Origin: Psychrobacter maritimus
GTDB taxonomy: Bacteria > Pseudomonadota > Gammaproteobacteria > Pseudomonadales > Moraxellaceae
Direction of reading: 5' to 3'
Length of the DNA: 64,000 nt
Assembly: GCF_904846345.1 (NCBI RefSeq)
Contig: NZ_CAJHAJ010000008.1
Location: 29,590-93,589 of the forward strand
In this document: one piece after another, positions 26,862 to 35,965 of the stretch
How the letters are laid out: each line of letters opens with the position of its first letter
How positions within the stretch are numbered: the first letter of the stretch is position 1
Made by a program: the position numbers and the translations under genes
The notes under the pieces: generated by a model
What the model was told of the DNA's origin: nothing
The model's input: only the letters and a program-made list of their open reading frames with translations
Database searches by the model: none

Positions 26862-28889
26862 ATGATCGAATTTAAAGACGTTGGTGTTCGCCGTGATGGT
26901 CGTGAGTTGTTTGCAGGGGCAAGCTTCCAGCTACATCCGGGCCATAAAGTTGGCTTAACGGGCAATAACGGCACAGGCAAATCGACCTTGTTTGCCTTAT
27001 TATTGACACGTATGGGCACCGGTGATACCGAAGTGACGCTTGATAAAGGCGAAATCAGTATTCCTGACAGCTGGCATGTGGCGCATATGGCGCAGGAAGT
27101 GGGCGCCAGTACCCAAACGGCGATTGATTACGTCTTAAGTGGCGATGAGCAGTGGTATGAGATTAATGCGGCGTTAAATGATTTGAGCAGTGTCAGTGAC
27201 GACCAAATTGGCGTATTACATCAGCAGTTTGATGAGATTGATGGCTATCGTACCCCGACCAAAGCGGCACAAATCATGGCGGGTCTTGGTTTTAATACCA
27301 GCCAGCATGAGCTGCCCGTCGAAGGCTTTTCCGGTGGTTGGCGTATGCGTTTAAACCTTGCCAAGACCTTGATGAGCCGCGCAGATTTAATGCTCCTTGA
27401 TGAGCCAACCAACCATTTGGATTTGGATGCCATTCTTTGGCTTGAAACGTGGATTAATGCCTTTAGCGGTTTGGTTATCGTCATCTCGCATGACCAAGCG
27501 TTTTTGGACGCCACCGTCGGTCATATTCTGCACGTCGAGCAACAAAAAATCACCCTTTATACCGGTAACTATCAGCAGTTTATTCGCACCCGTCATGAGC
27601 GCATGGCGCAGCAGCAGCAAGCGTTTGAAAAGCAGCAAGCGACCAAAGCGCATTTGGATGACTTTATTCGTCGCTTCCGTGCCAAGGCCAGTAAAGCCAA
27701 ACAGGCGCAAAGCCGTATTAAGCAGCTTGAGCGTATGGCAGAGCTGTCACCGATGATGGCGGACAATCCGTTCTCGTTCCGCTTTTATGAGCCGGCAAAT
27801 ATGAGCTCGCCCTTAATTGAGCTGAGCAATGCCGATATTGGTTATACCGATACCGCGCTACTGCATAATGCCAATATCCAAGTGACGCCGGATACGCGTA
27901 TTGGCTTGCTTGGGATGAATGGCGCTGGTAAATCGACCTTGATTAAAGCCTTGGTCGGCGAGCTTGGTATTTTATCAGGCAGCTATCGCGTTTCTGATAC
28001 CCTAAAGCTCGGTTATTTTAACCAGCATCAAATGGATGCTTTGGATGCGGCAGCGACGCCGATGCAAATGCTACGCCGCCTAGCGGGCAAAACTTCTGAT
28101 ACAGAATTGCGCTCGTTCCTCGGCAGCTTTGACTTTCGCGGTGAGCGTATCGACACGCCAAGTGAGCTATTTTCTGGTGGCGAGCGCGCGCGTTTAACCT
28201 TGGCATTAATCGTCTGGCAACGTCCAAACGTGCTGGTACTCGATGAGCCAACCAACCATTTAGACTTACAAATGCGTCAAGCTTTGACCATTGCTTTGCA
28301 GGGTTTTGAAGGGGCAGTGGTACTGGTATCGCATGACCGCGAGCTGATTGCCAACGTCTGTGACGAGCTGTTTTTGGTCCATGACGGTATAATCGAAGAG
28401 TTTGATGGTGATATCAGCGATTACGGTAAGTGGCTTGCTGAAAAGCGTAAGCAAGAAAATACGCCTGATAAAAGCAATAGTAAGAAAAAGAGCAAAAAGG
28501 ATAATAAGAAGTTTGTTTCACGTGAAACAAATACCAGTTTAGCTAGTAATCAAATTAGTAATAAAGCTGCTACTGCCCCAGCAAAAGCTGCTCAGCCTGC
28601 GCTTAGCAAAGAAGAACAACGCAAATTGGCCGCTGAGCAACGCAAACTTACCGCGCCTGTTCGCCGTGAGATTGAAGACACAGAAAAAGCCTTGGCTAAG
28701 ATTACTGATAAATTGGCCAGTTTAGAGACCAAGCTTGCTGATACTGAGCTATATGAAGAAAGCCGTAAGGCTGATTTGCTGGTGTTGCTCAATGAACAAA
28801 CAGCGCTACAGCAGCAGCATAGTGATAATGAAGAGAAGTTGTTGCTCGCGATGACGACGCTAGAAGAAATGGAAGCGGCTGTTAAATAG
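26862..28889 (+). CDS. yheS: ABC-F family ATPase, YheS type
   Basis: A soluble two-domain ATPase of the ABC-F group, which acts on ribosomes rather than in transport. NBD1 has GNNGTGKST (Walker A, about 34), FSGGWRMRLNLAK (signature) and LLDEPTNHLDLDAILWLE. The inter-domain linker is rich in Gln/Lys with FRAKASKAKQAQSR. NBD2 has GMNGAGKST, FSGGERARLTLAL and VLDEPTNHLDLQMRQAL. Sequence flow matches E. coli YheS closely. The ~130-residue C-terminal extension is Lys-rich and then a predicted coiled coil. The region encoding FVSRETN carries an exact parS site. Monocistronic. Confidence 0.93.
   Translation: MIEFKDVGVRRDGRELFAGASFQLHPGHKVGLTGNNGTGKSTLFALLLTRMGTGDTEVTLDKGEISIPDSWHVAHMAQEVGASTQTAIDYVLSGDEQWYEINAALNDLSSVSDDQIGVLHQQFDEIDGYRTPTKAAQIMAGLGFNTSQHELPVEGFSGGWRMRLNLAKTLMSRADLMLLDEPTNHLDLDAILWLETWINAFSGLVIVISHDQAFLDATVGHILHVEQQKITLYTGNYQQFIRTRHERMAQQQQAFEKQQATKAHLDDFIRRFRAKASKAKQAQSRIKQLERMAELSPMMADNPFSFRFYEPANMSSPLIELSNADIGYTDTALLHNANIQVTPDTRIGLLGMNGAGKSTLIKALVGELGILSGSYRVSDTLKLGYFNQHQMDALDAAATPMQMLRRLAGKTSDTELRSFLGSFDFRGERIDTPSELFSGGERARLTLALIVWQRPNVLVLDEPTNHLDLQMRQALTIALQGFEGAVVLVSHDRELIANVCDELFLVHDGIIEEFDGDISDYGKWLAEKRKQENTPDKSNSKKKSKKDNKKFVSRETNTSLASNQISNKAATAPAKAAQPALSKEEQRKLAAEQRKLTAPVRREIEDTEKALAKITDKLASLETKLADTELYEESRKADLLVLLNEQTALQQQHSDNEEKLLLAMTTLEEMEAAVK
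28514..28529. other. parS (ParB-binding) site within the yheS-type gene
   Basis: TGTTTCACGTGAAACA is an exact parS consensus inside the ABC-F coding region, falling in the low-complexity linker that joins NBD2 to the C-terminal coiled coil, where the protein sequence is free to accommodate it (FVSRETN). Confidence 0.88.
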
Positions 28890-28924
28890 GCGGCAGTCAG
28901 TTGGCAAATATAATTATTTTGAAG

Positions 28925-29067
28925 TAGTAGATTCACTTTAAAAGGACACCCTGCTGGTATGAATTTTCCGTAACTTCTGGAGTGCAAAGCGCACAGCAAG
29001 CGAGGAAGATTTATACCAGCAGAATACTATTTCTGCCGTAACTTTTTATTTTAAACTGACTATATAG
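28925..29067. repeat. 143-bp non-coding inverted-repeat element
   Basis: Bounded by TAGTAGATTCACTTTAAAA (28925-28943) and TTTTAAACTGACTATATAG (29049-29067), imperfect inverted ends. Inside are a perfect inner pair CTGCTGGTAT/ATACCAGCAG (28951-28960, 29013-29022) and a small central hairpin GTGC/GCAC (28982-28994). There is no open frame. It looks like a structured intergenic repeat or MITE of this lineage, sitting just after the yheS-type stop codon. Confidence 0.6.
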
Positions 29068-29121
29068 GCTATTGAAGAATTATTCAGCGATACAAACCAG
29101 TGTTTTAAAATCATCGAGCAT

Positions 29122-29154
29122 AAAAAAGGGAGAGCGTGAGCTCTCCCTTTTTTA
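29122..29154. terminator. Bidirectional terminator
   Basis: AAAAAAGGGAGAG, loop CGTGAG, CTCTCCCTTTTTT: a textbook intrinsic terminator in both directions, serving the yheS-type gene and the converging RlpA-like gene. Confidence 0.92.
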
Positions 29155-29159
29155 TTACA

Positions 29160-29522
29160 TTATTCCATACGGTATTTACCATCACCATAAGATAGTATCT
29201 TCATGGTGGTGGTACAAAGTTCACAGTTTATTTTACCAGCAGCGGCTTTCGATAAATCCAAAATGCGACCTCTAATAAAAGGTCCTCTATCGGTAATTTT
29301 TACGATCACGCTCTGCTTTGTCTTTTTATTGGTCACTTGCACCTTCGTACCAAACGGCAGCGTCTTATGCGCGGCGGTTAGCGAGTTCATATTGAAGATA
29401 CTGCCACTTGCGGTACGTTTGCCGTGAAACTTACTACCATAGTAACTGGTGTTGCCGGCAAAAACGGTGGTACTGAGCAGCAGCGATAAAGTGATGACTA
29501 AAGACTTGATTAAATAAGACAT
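29160..29522 (-). CDS. RlpA-like double-psi beta-barrel protein
   Basis: A 120-residue exported protein with a Sec signal (MSYLIKSLVITLSLLLSTTVFA, cleavage after FA) and a single RlpA-type double-psi beta-barrel. Visible motifs are TSYYGSKFHGKRTASGSIFN, AAHKTLPFGTKVQVTN, VIVKITDRGPFIRGRILDLS and a C-terminal CELC pair. The lipobox and SPOR domain of classical septal-ring RlpA are absent, so it is a minimal periplasmic version that may cut or bind peptidoglycan glycan strands. Monocistronic, with a long AT-rich region upstream. Confidence 0.85.
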   Translation of the reverse strand: MSYLIKSLVITLSLLLSTTVFAGNTSYYGSKFHGKRTASGSIFNMNSLTAAHKTLPFGTKVQVTNKKTKQSVIVKITDRGPFIRGRILDLSKAAAGKINCELCTTTMKILSYGDGKYRME

Positions 29523-30178
29523 TTAATACCTTTTTTCTATTGATGAGATAGACAGATACTCTTGCCTATGTTATCCATGCCCCTATCAGCTTGAATAATA
29601 TGGGTATTTTACAATAAGGAGCTTACTTCGTTCTTACGGCTCTGTAAAAAACGCCCCAGTTCAAATATCTCATAATAGAGTAGTAGAAGATGTTTTTATG
29701 ATCATTATTAAGTCTTGCTACCAATCCTGTAGACCTTGGTATATATGGCCAGTTCTGTGAAACTTATTTATTAGGCTAAGTGAATAGATAAACACTACCA
29801 GTGCTGATAAAGTGGTTTTTACATCAAAAAAGTTAGTCATATCGCCTTAGTAAATATAAAAACTAATTCTGCTTATGTGGTTAAGATTATCGTAAAGATG
29901 CGCTATATAAGGGCTAAAGGCTTATATTTAATAATTTTAATATTTAAAAAAGTAAAATGAGATAAAATTGAAAATAATGTAATAAAATCTTGCTATATTC
30001 TTACTATTTCTGAAGAAACCGCAGTATTTGGCGTTTTGTGGGAATAATAAGTTTGTAACTATCTAACCATCTAGAAGATTGACATAGCTCTTATGTCTAG
30101 GCAGGCGCGCGCAAAGTTTGGCAAGCACATACTTAGCTATGCTATGGTAAATGTGACGGTTTATGAATCAAAAACAAT
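29523..30178. other. AT-rich non-coding region
   Basis: About 650 bases upstream of the RlpA-like gene without an open reading frame I can support on either strand. It is visibly AT-rich, especially 29930-30000. It may hold promoters for the RlpA-like gene and for cbpA, or the eroded remains of a lost gene; no hairpin with a T-run or recognised element was seen. Confidence 0.5.
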
Positions 30179-30535
30179 ATGCAGATAGACATACAAATAA
30201 AGCCATCAAGTTTGGTTTGCGCTAAGCGTGACAAACAAAGTACTGTGTTGTCTTATATTGCTTCTAAACGAGAGGGTCATGCAGCCATTGTCCTCACCAA
30301 ATTGACATTACGGCAACAGCTGTCAAAGAATAATGATGCCAGAATCATAGTGAAAAACGCTAATATAGTGAAAAACGCTACTATAGTGACGCACGCTAAT
30401 AACGATGCTTTAAGTGATTCAGATAATATAAATGCTAGTATCGTTTGGCATCATTACTGGTCAAACTTTGATGATGACAACCGTATGCTAAAAATGAAAT
30501 ATTCATTCATTGCCCCCATATTATGTATTAAATAA
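30179..30535 (+). CDS. Doubtful small open reading frame upstream of cbpA
   Basis: A 118-codon frame (MQIDIQIKPSSLVCAKRD...) with a weak ribosome site, no recognisable domain and an internal hexapeptide repeat (IVKNAN, IVKNAT, IVTHAN). It ends 37 bases before cbpA. The composition (Asn/Ile-rich, no conserved motif) looks more like chance reading through an AT-rich repeat than a real protein. It is listed because nothing else occupies the region and a lineage-specific leader gene cannot be excluded. Confidence 0.2.
   Translation: MQIDIQIKPSSLVCAKRDKQSTVLSYIASKREGHAAIVLTKLTLRQQLSKNNDARIIVKNANIVKNATIVTHANNDALSDSDNINASIVWHHYWSNFDDDNRMLKMKYSFIAPILCIK
30347..30400. repeat. Three 18-bp tandem repeats upstream of cbpA
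   Basis: Units ATAGTGAAAAACGCTAAT, ATAGTGAAAAACGCTACT and ATAGTGACGCACGCTAAT lie head to tail. The period is a multiple of three and lies in frame with the doubtful reading frame 30179-30535. Confidence 0.8.
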
Positions 30536-30572
30536 ATGATCAGTAATAAATACTATAAGAAGGAAAAATAAC

Positions 30573-31553
30573 ATGGCAGAGAAAAATTACTATGACATTT
30601 TAGGGGTCAAAAAAGACGCCACAGATGCTGAGATTAAAAAGAAATATCGTAAGCTTGTGCGGCAATACCACCCTGATGTCAGCGACGATCCAGACGCTGA
30701 TAATAAAATCGCGGAAATTAACAACGCTTACGAAACCATTAGAGATAAAGATAAGCGGGCGGAATACGATGCCATGCTCAACAATCCCTTTGCTGGTCAG
30801 GGCGGTGCAGGTGGCTTCGGAGGGCAATCAGCGGGCGGCGGACAAGGCGGTTTCCGCTGGGAAGATATCAAAGATCAGTTTGGCGAAGGTCAAGCTTATG
30901 GCGATGGCGGTTTTCGCTTCGACGATATTTTCTCCGCTTTTGGCGGCGGCGGCGCGCGCGGACAATCGCAGCAGGGTGGTTTTAGGTCACAGAATAGCCA
31001 AGGTCAAGACCAACATGCAGAGATTACCGTTGATTTGTCCTCGGTCTACAGCGGCGATGACTATAGTATTAAATTAAACGTTCCTGTCCGTCAGCCAAAT
31101 GGCAGCGTCGATTACGAAAATAAAACCCTAAAAATTAAAATTCCAAAAGGCATCACTGATGGCAAGCAAATTCGTTTAGCAGGGCAAGGTGCGGCCGGTA
31201 TTGGTGGCGGTAAAAACGGTGATTTGTTTTTAAAGGTAAAAATCCGTCATGCGGATAATATCCGTATCGAAGGCGCTGATGTCTATCAGACAGTCAATGT
31301 AGCGCCATGGGAAGCGGCACTGGGCGAAAAAATTAACGTCAGTACCCCAGCAGGAACGCTTGGCGTGACGATTCCTAAAAATAGCAAATCAGGTAGCAAC
31401 TTACGTTTAAGGGGTAAAGGTATTCCTGCTAAGCAAGCCGGCGATTTATATTTAACCTTAAACATCGTCAACCCTGATATCAGCAGCGAGTCCGCTACCA
31501 AAGCCTACGAGCAGCTTAAAGAAGCCTTTGCTGAGACCAATATCAGCCGTTAA
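30573..31553 (+). CDS. cbpA: DnaJ-like co-chaperone CbpA
   Basis: A class B J-domain co-chaperone of DnaK that also binds curved DNA in E. coli. The 326-residue protein has a J domain with QYHPDVS (HPD at 33-35), a long Gly/Phe/Gln-rich linker (about 73-140), and two C-terminal beta-barrel domains (VDLSSVYSGDDYSIKLNVP; DGKQIRLAGQG; GDLYLTLNI). It lacks the zinc-finger repeats of the DnaJ encoded at 14386-15516. AGAAGG precedes the ATG. The next gene encodes its inhibitor CbpM, giving the classical cbpA-cbpM operon with a 118-base gap. Confidence 0.92.
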   Translation: MAEKNYYDILGVKKDATDAEIKKKYRKLVRQYHPDVSDDPDADNKIAEINNAYETIRDKDKRAEYDAMLNNPFAGQGGAGGFGGQSAGGGQGGFRWEDIKDQFGEGQAYGDGGFRFDDIFSAFGGGGARGQSQQGGFRSQNSQGQDQHAEITVDLSSVYSGDDYSIKLNVPVRQPNGSVDYENKTLKIKIPKGITDGKQIRLAGQGAAGIGGGKNGDLFLKVKIRHADNIRIEGADVYQTVNVAPWEAALGEKINVSTPAGTLGVTIPKNSKSGSNLRLRGKGIPAKQAGDLYLTLNIVNPDISSESATKAYEQLKEAFAETNISR

Positions 31554-31671
31554 CTAAATCGCATTTAAAAACGCCAAAAGCTACGAAAATAGCAGCAATA
31601 TAACAAAGCAAACAGCAGAGATGAAGACCATACGATAACGATAAAATAAAGAGCAAACGAGGATAATCGCC

Positions 31672-31995
31672 ATGAAACACTCGCCTGAATTTACCGACAT
31701 TATCTTGAGCTTAGATGAGCTTGTATCTGCCTGTGGTCAAGAGCGCCAATGGGTCATCGAATTGATTGAAGAAAATATCATCGAATATGATGTGCCAGAG
31801 CGTCAGCAATTTACCGGTTATCAATTGACCACCGTGCGCCGTGCCTCACGCCTAAGTCGCGACTTTGAAGCGAGCGTACCGGCAATTGGACTGATACTTG
31901 AGCTATTAGATGAGGTGGAACAATTGCGTCAATTTAAACGCCAGCTAGACATGCAGACACCAGTGATTGAAGTAGATGTCGATCATTTAAAATAG
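31672..31995 (+). CDS. cbpM: Chaperone modulator CbpM
   Basis: A 107-residue MerR-like helical protein. CbpM binds the J domain of CbpA and blocks both its DnaK stimulation and its DNA binding. The segment LDELVSACGQERQWVIELIEENIIEY, followed by YQLTTVRRASRLSRDFE and LELLDEVEQLRQFKRQL, matches the family. Position directly after cbpA supports the call. GAGGATAATCGCC lies before the ATG. Confidence 0.88.
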   Translation: MKHSPEFTDIILSLDELVSACGQERQWVIELIEENIIEYDVPERQQFTGYQLTTVRRASRLSRDFEASVPAIGLILELLDEVEQLRQFKRQLDMQTPVIEVDVDHLK

Positions 31996-32069
31996 TTTTT
32001 ACAATAACAGTCTAAAGCAGTTATTTAAAATCACTGTTTAAATTAATAAATCACCCAATATTCAACACA

Positions 32070-32098
32070 AAAAAAGGGTCTCTATTATGAGACCCTTT
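32070..32098. terminator. Terminator between cbpM and sstT
   Basis: AAAGGGTCTC and GAGACCCTTT enclose TATTAT with an A-run before it. On the minus strand the T-run terminates sstT; it may also stop the cbpA-cbpM transcript. Confidence 0.82.
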
Positions 32099-32144
32099 AT
32101 GGTTTGCAAATACCGTTTATTATTTGCAAGTATCGTTTTAAAAA

Positions 32145-33347
32145 CTAGCGCGCATATTTTGGATCAGCAGCGGCGGTAAATAAGACGTCGGTTGATGAGT
32201 TCAGAGCAGTTTCTGCAGAGTCCTGCACCACACCGATGATAAAGCCAAGTGCCACTACTTGCATGGCAATATCGTTTGGAATACTAAATAAGCTTGCTGC
32301 TAATGGGATCAAGAGTAATGAGCCACCAGCAACACCTGAGGCGCCGCAAGCACTAATCGTCGCAACCAAACTTAATAATAGCGCTGATGCAAACGATACT
32401 TCGATACCAAGCGTATGCGCCGCAGCAAGGGTTAAGACGTTAATCGTAATAGCAGCGCCTGCCATGTTAATGGTTGCACCGAGTGGAATGGTGACCGAAT
32501 AAGTGTCTTCGTGTAGACCTAATTTGCGCGCAAGGTTCATATTGACAGGAATATTGGCCGCTGAACTACGGGTAAAGAATGCGGTAATCCCTGACTCACG
32601 TAAGCAGGCAAATACTAATGGATAAGGGTTTTTACCGGTTTTAACCAATACAATCAGCGGGTTGACGATTAAAGCGATAAATAGCATACAACCGACCAAT
32701 ACCATCAAGATATGGGCATAGCCCGCCAACGCGGCAAAGCCTGTCTCAGCGACGGTATTAGCAACCAAGCCTAAAATACCAAAAGGCGCTAGGGCGATGA
32801 CCCATTTGACCACTTGTGAGATGGCGTCAGAAAAATCACTGACCACGGTACGCGCGGTATCGCTGGCTTGACGCAGGGCAAAACCAATGATAATTGCCCA
32901 TGCTAAGATACCAATATAATTGGCTTCAGCGATGGCCTGAACGGGGTTGGCGACCAAATTCATCAGCAAGTTGGTCAATACTTCTTGAAGATTGGCAGGT
33001 GGTACTTGCTCAATGGTGGCATTGACCAATATCAGCTCTGTCGGGAATAAAAAACTTGCCGCAACCGCCGTTAATGCAGCCAAAAAAGTGCCGAACATAT
33101 ACATAATAAGCACGGGTTTGACATAAACTTCATTGCCGCTACGGTGTTGGCTAATGGCTGCCATGACCAAGATAAATACCAGTATCGGCGCGACTGCTTT
33201 TAGCGCCCCGACAAATAGCGTCCCTAATAATCCTAACGCAATACCGATATTTGGTGCCAGCCAGCCAATCAAAACCCCCAATATTAAACCAATAATAATG
33301 AGCGGCACCAGCCCTATACGCTGATACATCGCAATCAATGAACGCAT
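32145..33347 (-). CDS. sstT: Serine/threonine:sodium symporter SstT
   Basis: An inner-membrane Na+-coupled importer of serine and threonine in the dicarboxylate/amino acid:cation symporter family. The 400-residue protein has about eight helices plus re-entrant loops. Visible SstT features are [24 protein letters not shown], the Ser-rich hairpin [14 protein letters not shown] near 256, [12 protein letters not shown] near 292, and [19 protein letters not shown] near 335 with the substrate-loop Gly/Ser residues. Length matches the E. coli protein. Monocistronic. Confidence 0.93.
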   Translation of the reverse strand: MRSLIAMYQRIGLVPLIIIGLILGVLIGWLAPNIGIALGLLGTLFVGALKAVAPILVFILVMAAISQHRSGNEVYVKPVLIMYMFGTFLAALTAVAASFLFPTELILVNATIEQVPPANLQEVLTNLLMNLVANPVQAIAEANYIGILAWAIIIGFALRQASDTARTVVSDFSDAISQVVKWVIALAPFGILGLVANTVAETGFAALAGYAHILMVLVGCMLFIALIVNPLIVLVKTGKNPYPLVFACLRESGITAFFTRSSAANIPVNMNLARKLGLHEDTYSVTIPLGATINMAGAAITINVLTLAAAHTLGIEVSFASALLLSLVATISACGASGVAGGSLLLIPLAASLFSIPNDIAMQVVALGFIIGVVQDSAETALNSSTDVLFTAAADPKYAR

Positions 33348-33547
33348 CTATACACCCTCGACTTTGTCAATAAATATAAAATTTATAATAGAACGGAAAA
33401 GTAATCGAAGGATGGTAGCATTTTTTGCGATAAGCGCCTACCTCTCACCCACGTAGACATGGGGTTATAGGGTAACAAAAAAGCGTGGCACGGTAGGTAA
33501 ATAAAGGGCGCTAGCAAGGTGAGAAAATAAAGATAAAAATCAATAAA

Positions 33548-34057
33548 TTAAACTTTAAAGTGCGTGAGCTCATAGCCTAATTGTTTATAACTTTTATATT
33601 TGTGACGACCTTCTTGCACGCTATTGGCATCGGGTTTTATCAGCTCAAGTACCCGAGTAGGCTGGGCATTATTGGTTGCTGCCATAAAGTCATTAACAGG
33701 ATGGATGGTGGTATTTAGGACAATACCTTTAAAATCAGCTGGCATATAACTGCCCAATAAAACGGGTGCTAACGATTGACTGTTAATAGGGTTAATAGCC
33801 GTATTTTCCCTATGGCTAGTATCAGTATCAGCACCGTCACCAATATTAGAATCTAAAAGCCGCTGATGCGGTATAAAGCTTGTGGCATCATGTGACCATA
33901 GTGCTTCATCAAGCGTCGATAGCAAGGCATCTTGTTGGTCGATAAGAATCAGTAACGATTGGCTGCTTTTATTAAGCGCCGTTTGGGTCAACTGACAAAT
34001 AAAGCCCAAGAAATATTGGGCTTTACTCTCACTTAAAACATAAAAACTAACTTTCAT
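33548..34057 (-). CDS. holC: DNA polymerase III chi subunit HolC
   Basis: A chi subunit of the clamp-loader complex that links polymerase III to single-stranded DNA-binding protein. The 169-residue sequence begins KVSFYVLSESKAQYFLGFICQLTQTAL, then LLILIDQQDALLSTLDEALWSHDATSFIPHQ, and ends KQLGYELTHFKV, all typical of HolC. A hydrophilic insert (around DTDTSHRENTA) lengthens it relative to the ~147-residue E. coli protein. It follows pepA by 35 bases on the same strand, the conserved pepA-holC pair of gammaproteobacteria. Confidence 0.87.
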   Translation of the reverse strand: MKVSFYVLSESKAQYFLGFICQLTQTALNKSSQSLLILIDQQDALLSTLDEALWSHDATSFIPHQRLLDSNIGDGADTDTSHRENTAINPINSQSLAPVLLGSYMPADFKGIVLNTTIHPVNDFMAATNNAQPTRVLELIKPDANSVQEGRHKYKSYKQLGYELTHFKV

Positions 34058-34092
34058 AAACTGGTCTTCATCAATGAATTATTCACAACTGA

Positions 34093-35748
34093 TTAAGCCA
34101 TGTTTGCGCTGTTTTTGAGGTATTGCATAAACAATGGTACAGGACGACCGGTTGCCGCTTTATCTTTACCTGAATTCCATGCGGTACCAGCGATATCCAA
34201 ATGCGCCCATGCTTGACCTTCTTCGACGAAGCGCGATAAGAAGCAAGCCGCAGTCACAGCACCAGCGCCTTTACCACCGATGTTTTGCATATCAGCAATA
34301 GGCGAGTCAAGCTGCGCTTGATAGTCGTCATCCATTGGCATATGCCAGATTAAATCGCCCGATAAGTGACTGGCGTTTTCTAATTCAAACAACACGTCTT
34401 CGTCATTACTAAATACCGCTGAGCGTACGTGACCTAAGGCAACCACACAAGCGCCGGTCAACGTTGCCACATCGATAATTGCTTTTGGATTATAGCGTTG
34501 TACGTAGCATAAGGTATCAGCTAATACCAAACGACCTTCCGCATCGGTATTTAAGATTTCAACCGATTTGCCGTTCATGGCTTTCACGATATCACCAGGG
34601 CGCGTAGCATCACCTGATGGCATGTTTTCCGCACAAGCAAGGGCACCAACGACGTTAATCGGTAAGCGCGCTTCACATAAAGCTTTAATCGTACCGAGTA
34701 CCGACGCTGAACCGCCCATATCAAATTTCATCTCATCCATTGCTGCACCCGGTTTGATTGAGATACCACCTGAATCAAAGGTGACGCCTTTACCGACTAA
34801 GACGATAGGCGCGTCATCATTGGCAACTTGTACATCGTTATTTGTATCAGCGTTTTTAGATGATTTCTTAGGCAGTTTGGTCGGTAATTTATCCGCCAAG
34901 GCTTTTAGACCGCCCGCGACTTTGGCGCTGTTAGTGATGCCTTTATTAGAGCCCGCGCTAAAGTTTGATTTACCATGGTATTCCATGACTACCAATTTGC
35001 CTTCTTTAGCAGAACCTTGCGCAACTGCTAAGAAGCAACCCATGCCTAGCGCTGACATCTCATCTTCACCCAATACGGTGACTTTTAATAGGTCAGGATA
35101 GGTTGTGGCCAATTCTTGTGCTTGTTCAGCCATATAAGCGGGGAAGCAGATGTTACCCGGCTCATTAGCGACATCACGGGTTAAGCTTTGACCGGCGAAT
35201 ACCGCTTCAGCAAATGTTAATGCAGCTTTTAATGACTCGTCAGCCAATAAATAGATATCGGTTAAAACTGGCGTGGTTTGCTCAGATTTATATTTATCGA
35301 AACGGTAGCTTGCTGCTAGTAAATTCAAAGCAAACTGACCGAAATGATTTTCTTCTAATGCATCACCTAGGGCGACGGTAATAGAATCGACGCGTTTTTG
35401 CGTGCTTTGATAAATGGTATTGGCAATTTTTTGCAATACGCTATGACCAAGCTTATCAATATTACCAACACCGACCAATAACAGCTGTACTGGATTTTCT
35501 TTAGCCGTTTTTTTATCACCAGCCAAGGCATAATCAGCGACGGTCTCGCAGGCTTTACCATTAAAATGTGATACTTCCATCAACTGCTTAATGCGCGTTT
35601 GATAATCGCTTAATGCGGCTTCAGCTAAGATGTTTTTCTTATCATCGATAAGCACCACAAGGCAGGCCGCGTCTTTACTTTTGGCTTCTTTTTTAAGAAT
35701 TTTTTGCGTATGCGTCTTTGGTAGGGTTTGGGTTAATTTAATATTCAT
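34093..35748 (-). CDS. pepA: Cytosol leucyl aminopeptidase PepA
   Basis: A hexameric M17 metallo-aminopeptidase for peptide turnover. In E. coli it also serves as a Xer recombination accessory and DNA-binding protein. The 551-residue protein has an N-terminal regulatory domain and a C-terminal catalytic domain containing GKGVTFDSGGISIKPG (metal-binding Lys and Asp), MDEMKFDMGGSA, and the family signature NTDAEGRLVLADTL. A Lys/Asn/Asp-rich insert (around PKKSSKNADTNND) immediately precedes the catalytic domain. holC follows. xerD lies about 5 kb away, but the link is only suggestive. Confidence 0.95.
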   Translation of the reverse strand: MNIKLTQTLPKTHTQKILKKEAKSKDAACLVVLIDDKKNILAEAALSDYQTRIKQLMEVSHFNGKACETVADYALAGDKKTAKENPVQLLLVGVGNIDKLGHSVLQKIANTIYQSTQKRVDSITVALGDALEENHFGQFALNLLAASYRFDKYKSEQTTPVLTDIYLLADESLKAALTFAEAVFAGQSLTRDVANEPGNICFPAYMAEQAQELATTYPDLLKVTVLGEDEMSALGMGCFLAVAQGSAKEGKLVVMEYHGKSNFSAGSNKGITNSAKVAGGLKALADKLPTKLPKKSSKNADTNNDVQVANDDAPIVLVGKGVTFDSGGISIKPGAAMDEMKFDMGGSASVLGTIKALCEARLPINVVGALACAENMPSGDATRPGDIVKAMNGKSVEILNTDAEGRLVLADTLCYVQRYNPKAIIDVATLTGACVVALGHVRSAVFSNDEDVLFELENASHLSGDLIWHMPMDDDYQAQLDSPIADMQNIGGKGAGAVTAACFLSRFVEEGQAWAHLDIAGTAWNSGKDKAATGRPVPLFMQYLKNSANMA

Positions 35749-35965
35749 ATAATTATCCTTATTAGAGTTATGAAATTAGCATGATAAAAACGGCAGGTTT
35801 TATTTAAATTGCTTATACCTGTTAAATCGTTTGGGCTAATGAGCCATCGCAATAGTGTAGCATATTGCAAGGCGAGTGCGCAGTGAGCAAGGCTTAGGTA
35901 ATATATTTGCACAATTTTGCGATAATTATTTAAGTAATTGTTTTATGTCTCTATAGAGTAGTAAT

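Noticed and set aside
29609..29692. Minus-strand 28-codon stretch ending ELGRFLQSRKNEVSSLL
   Set aside because: It looks protein-like but is closed upstream by a stop and has no start; at most a gene remnant, not supportable.
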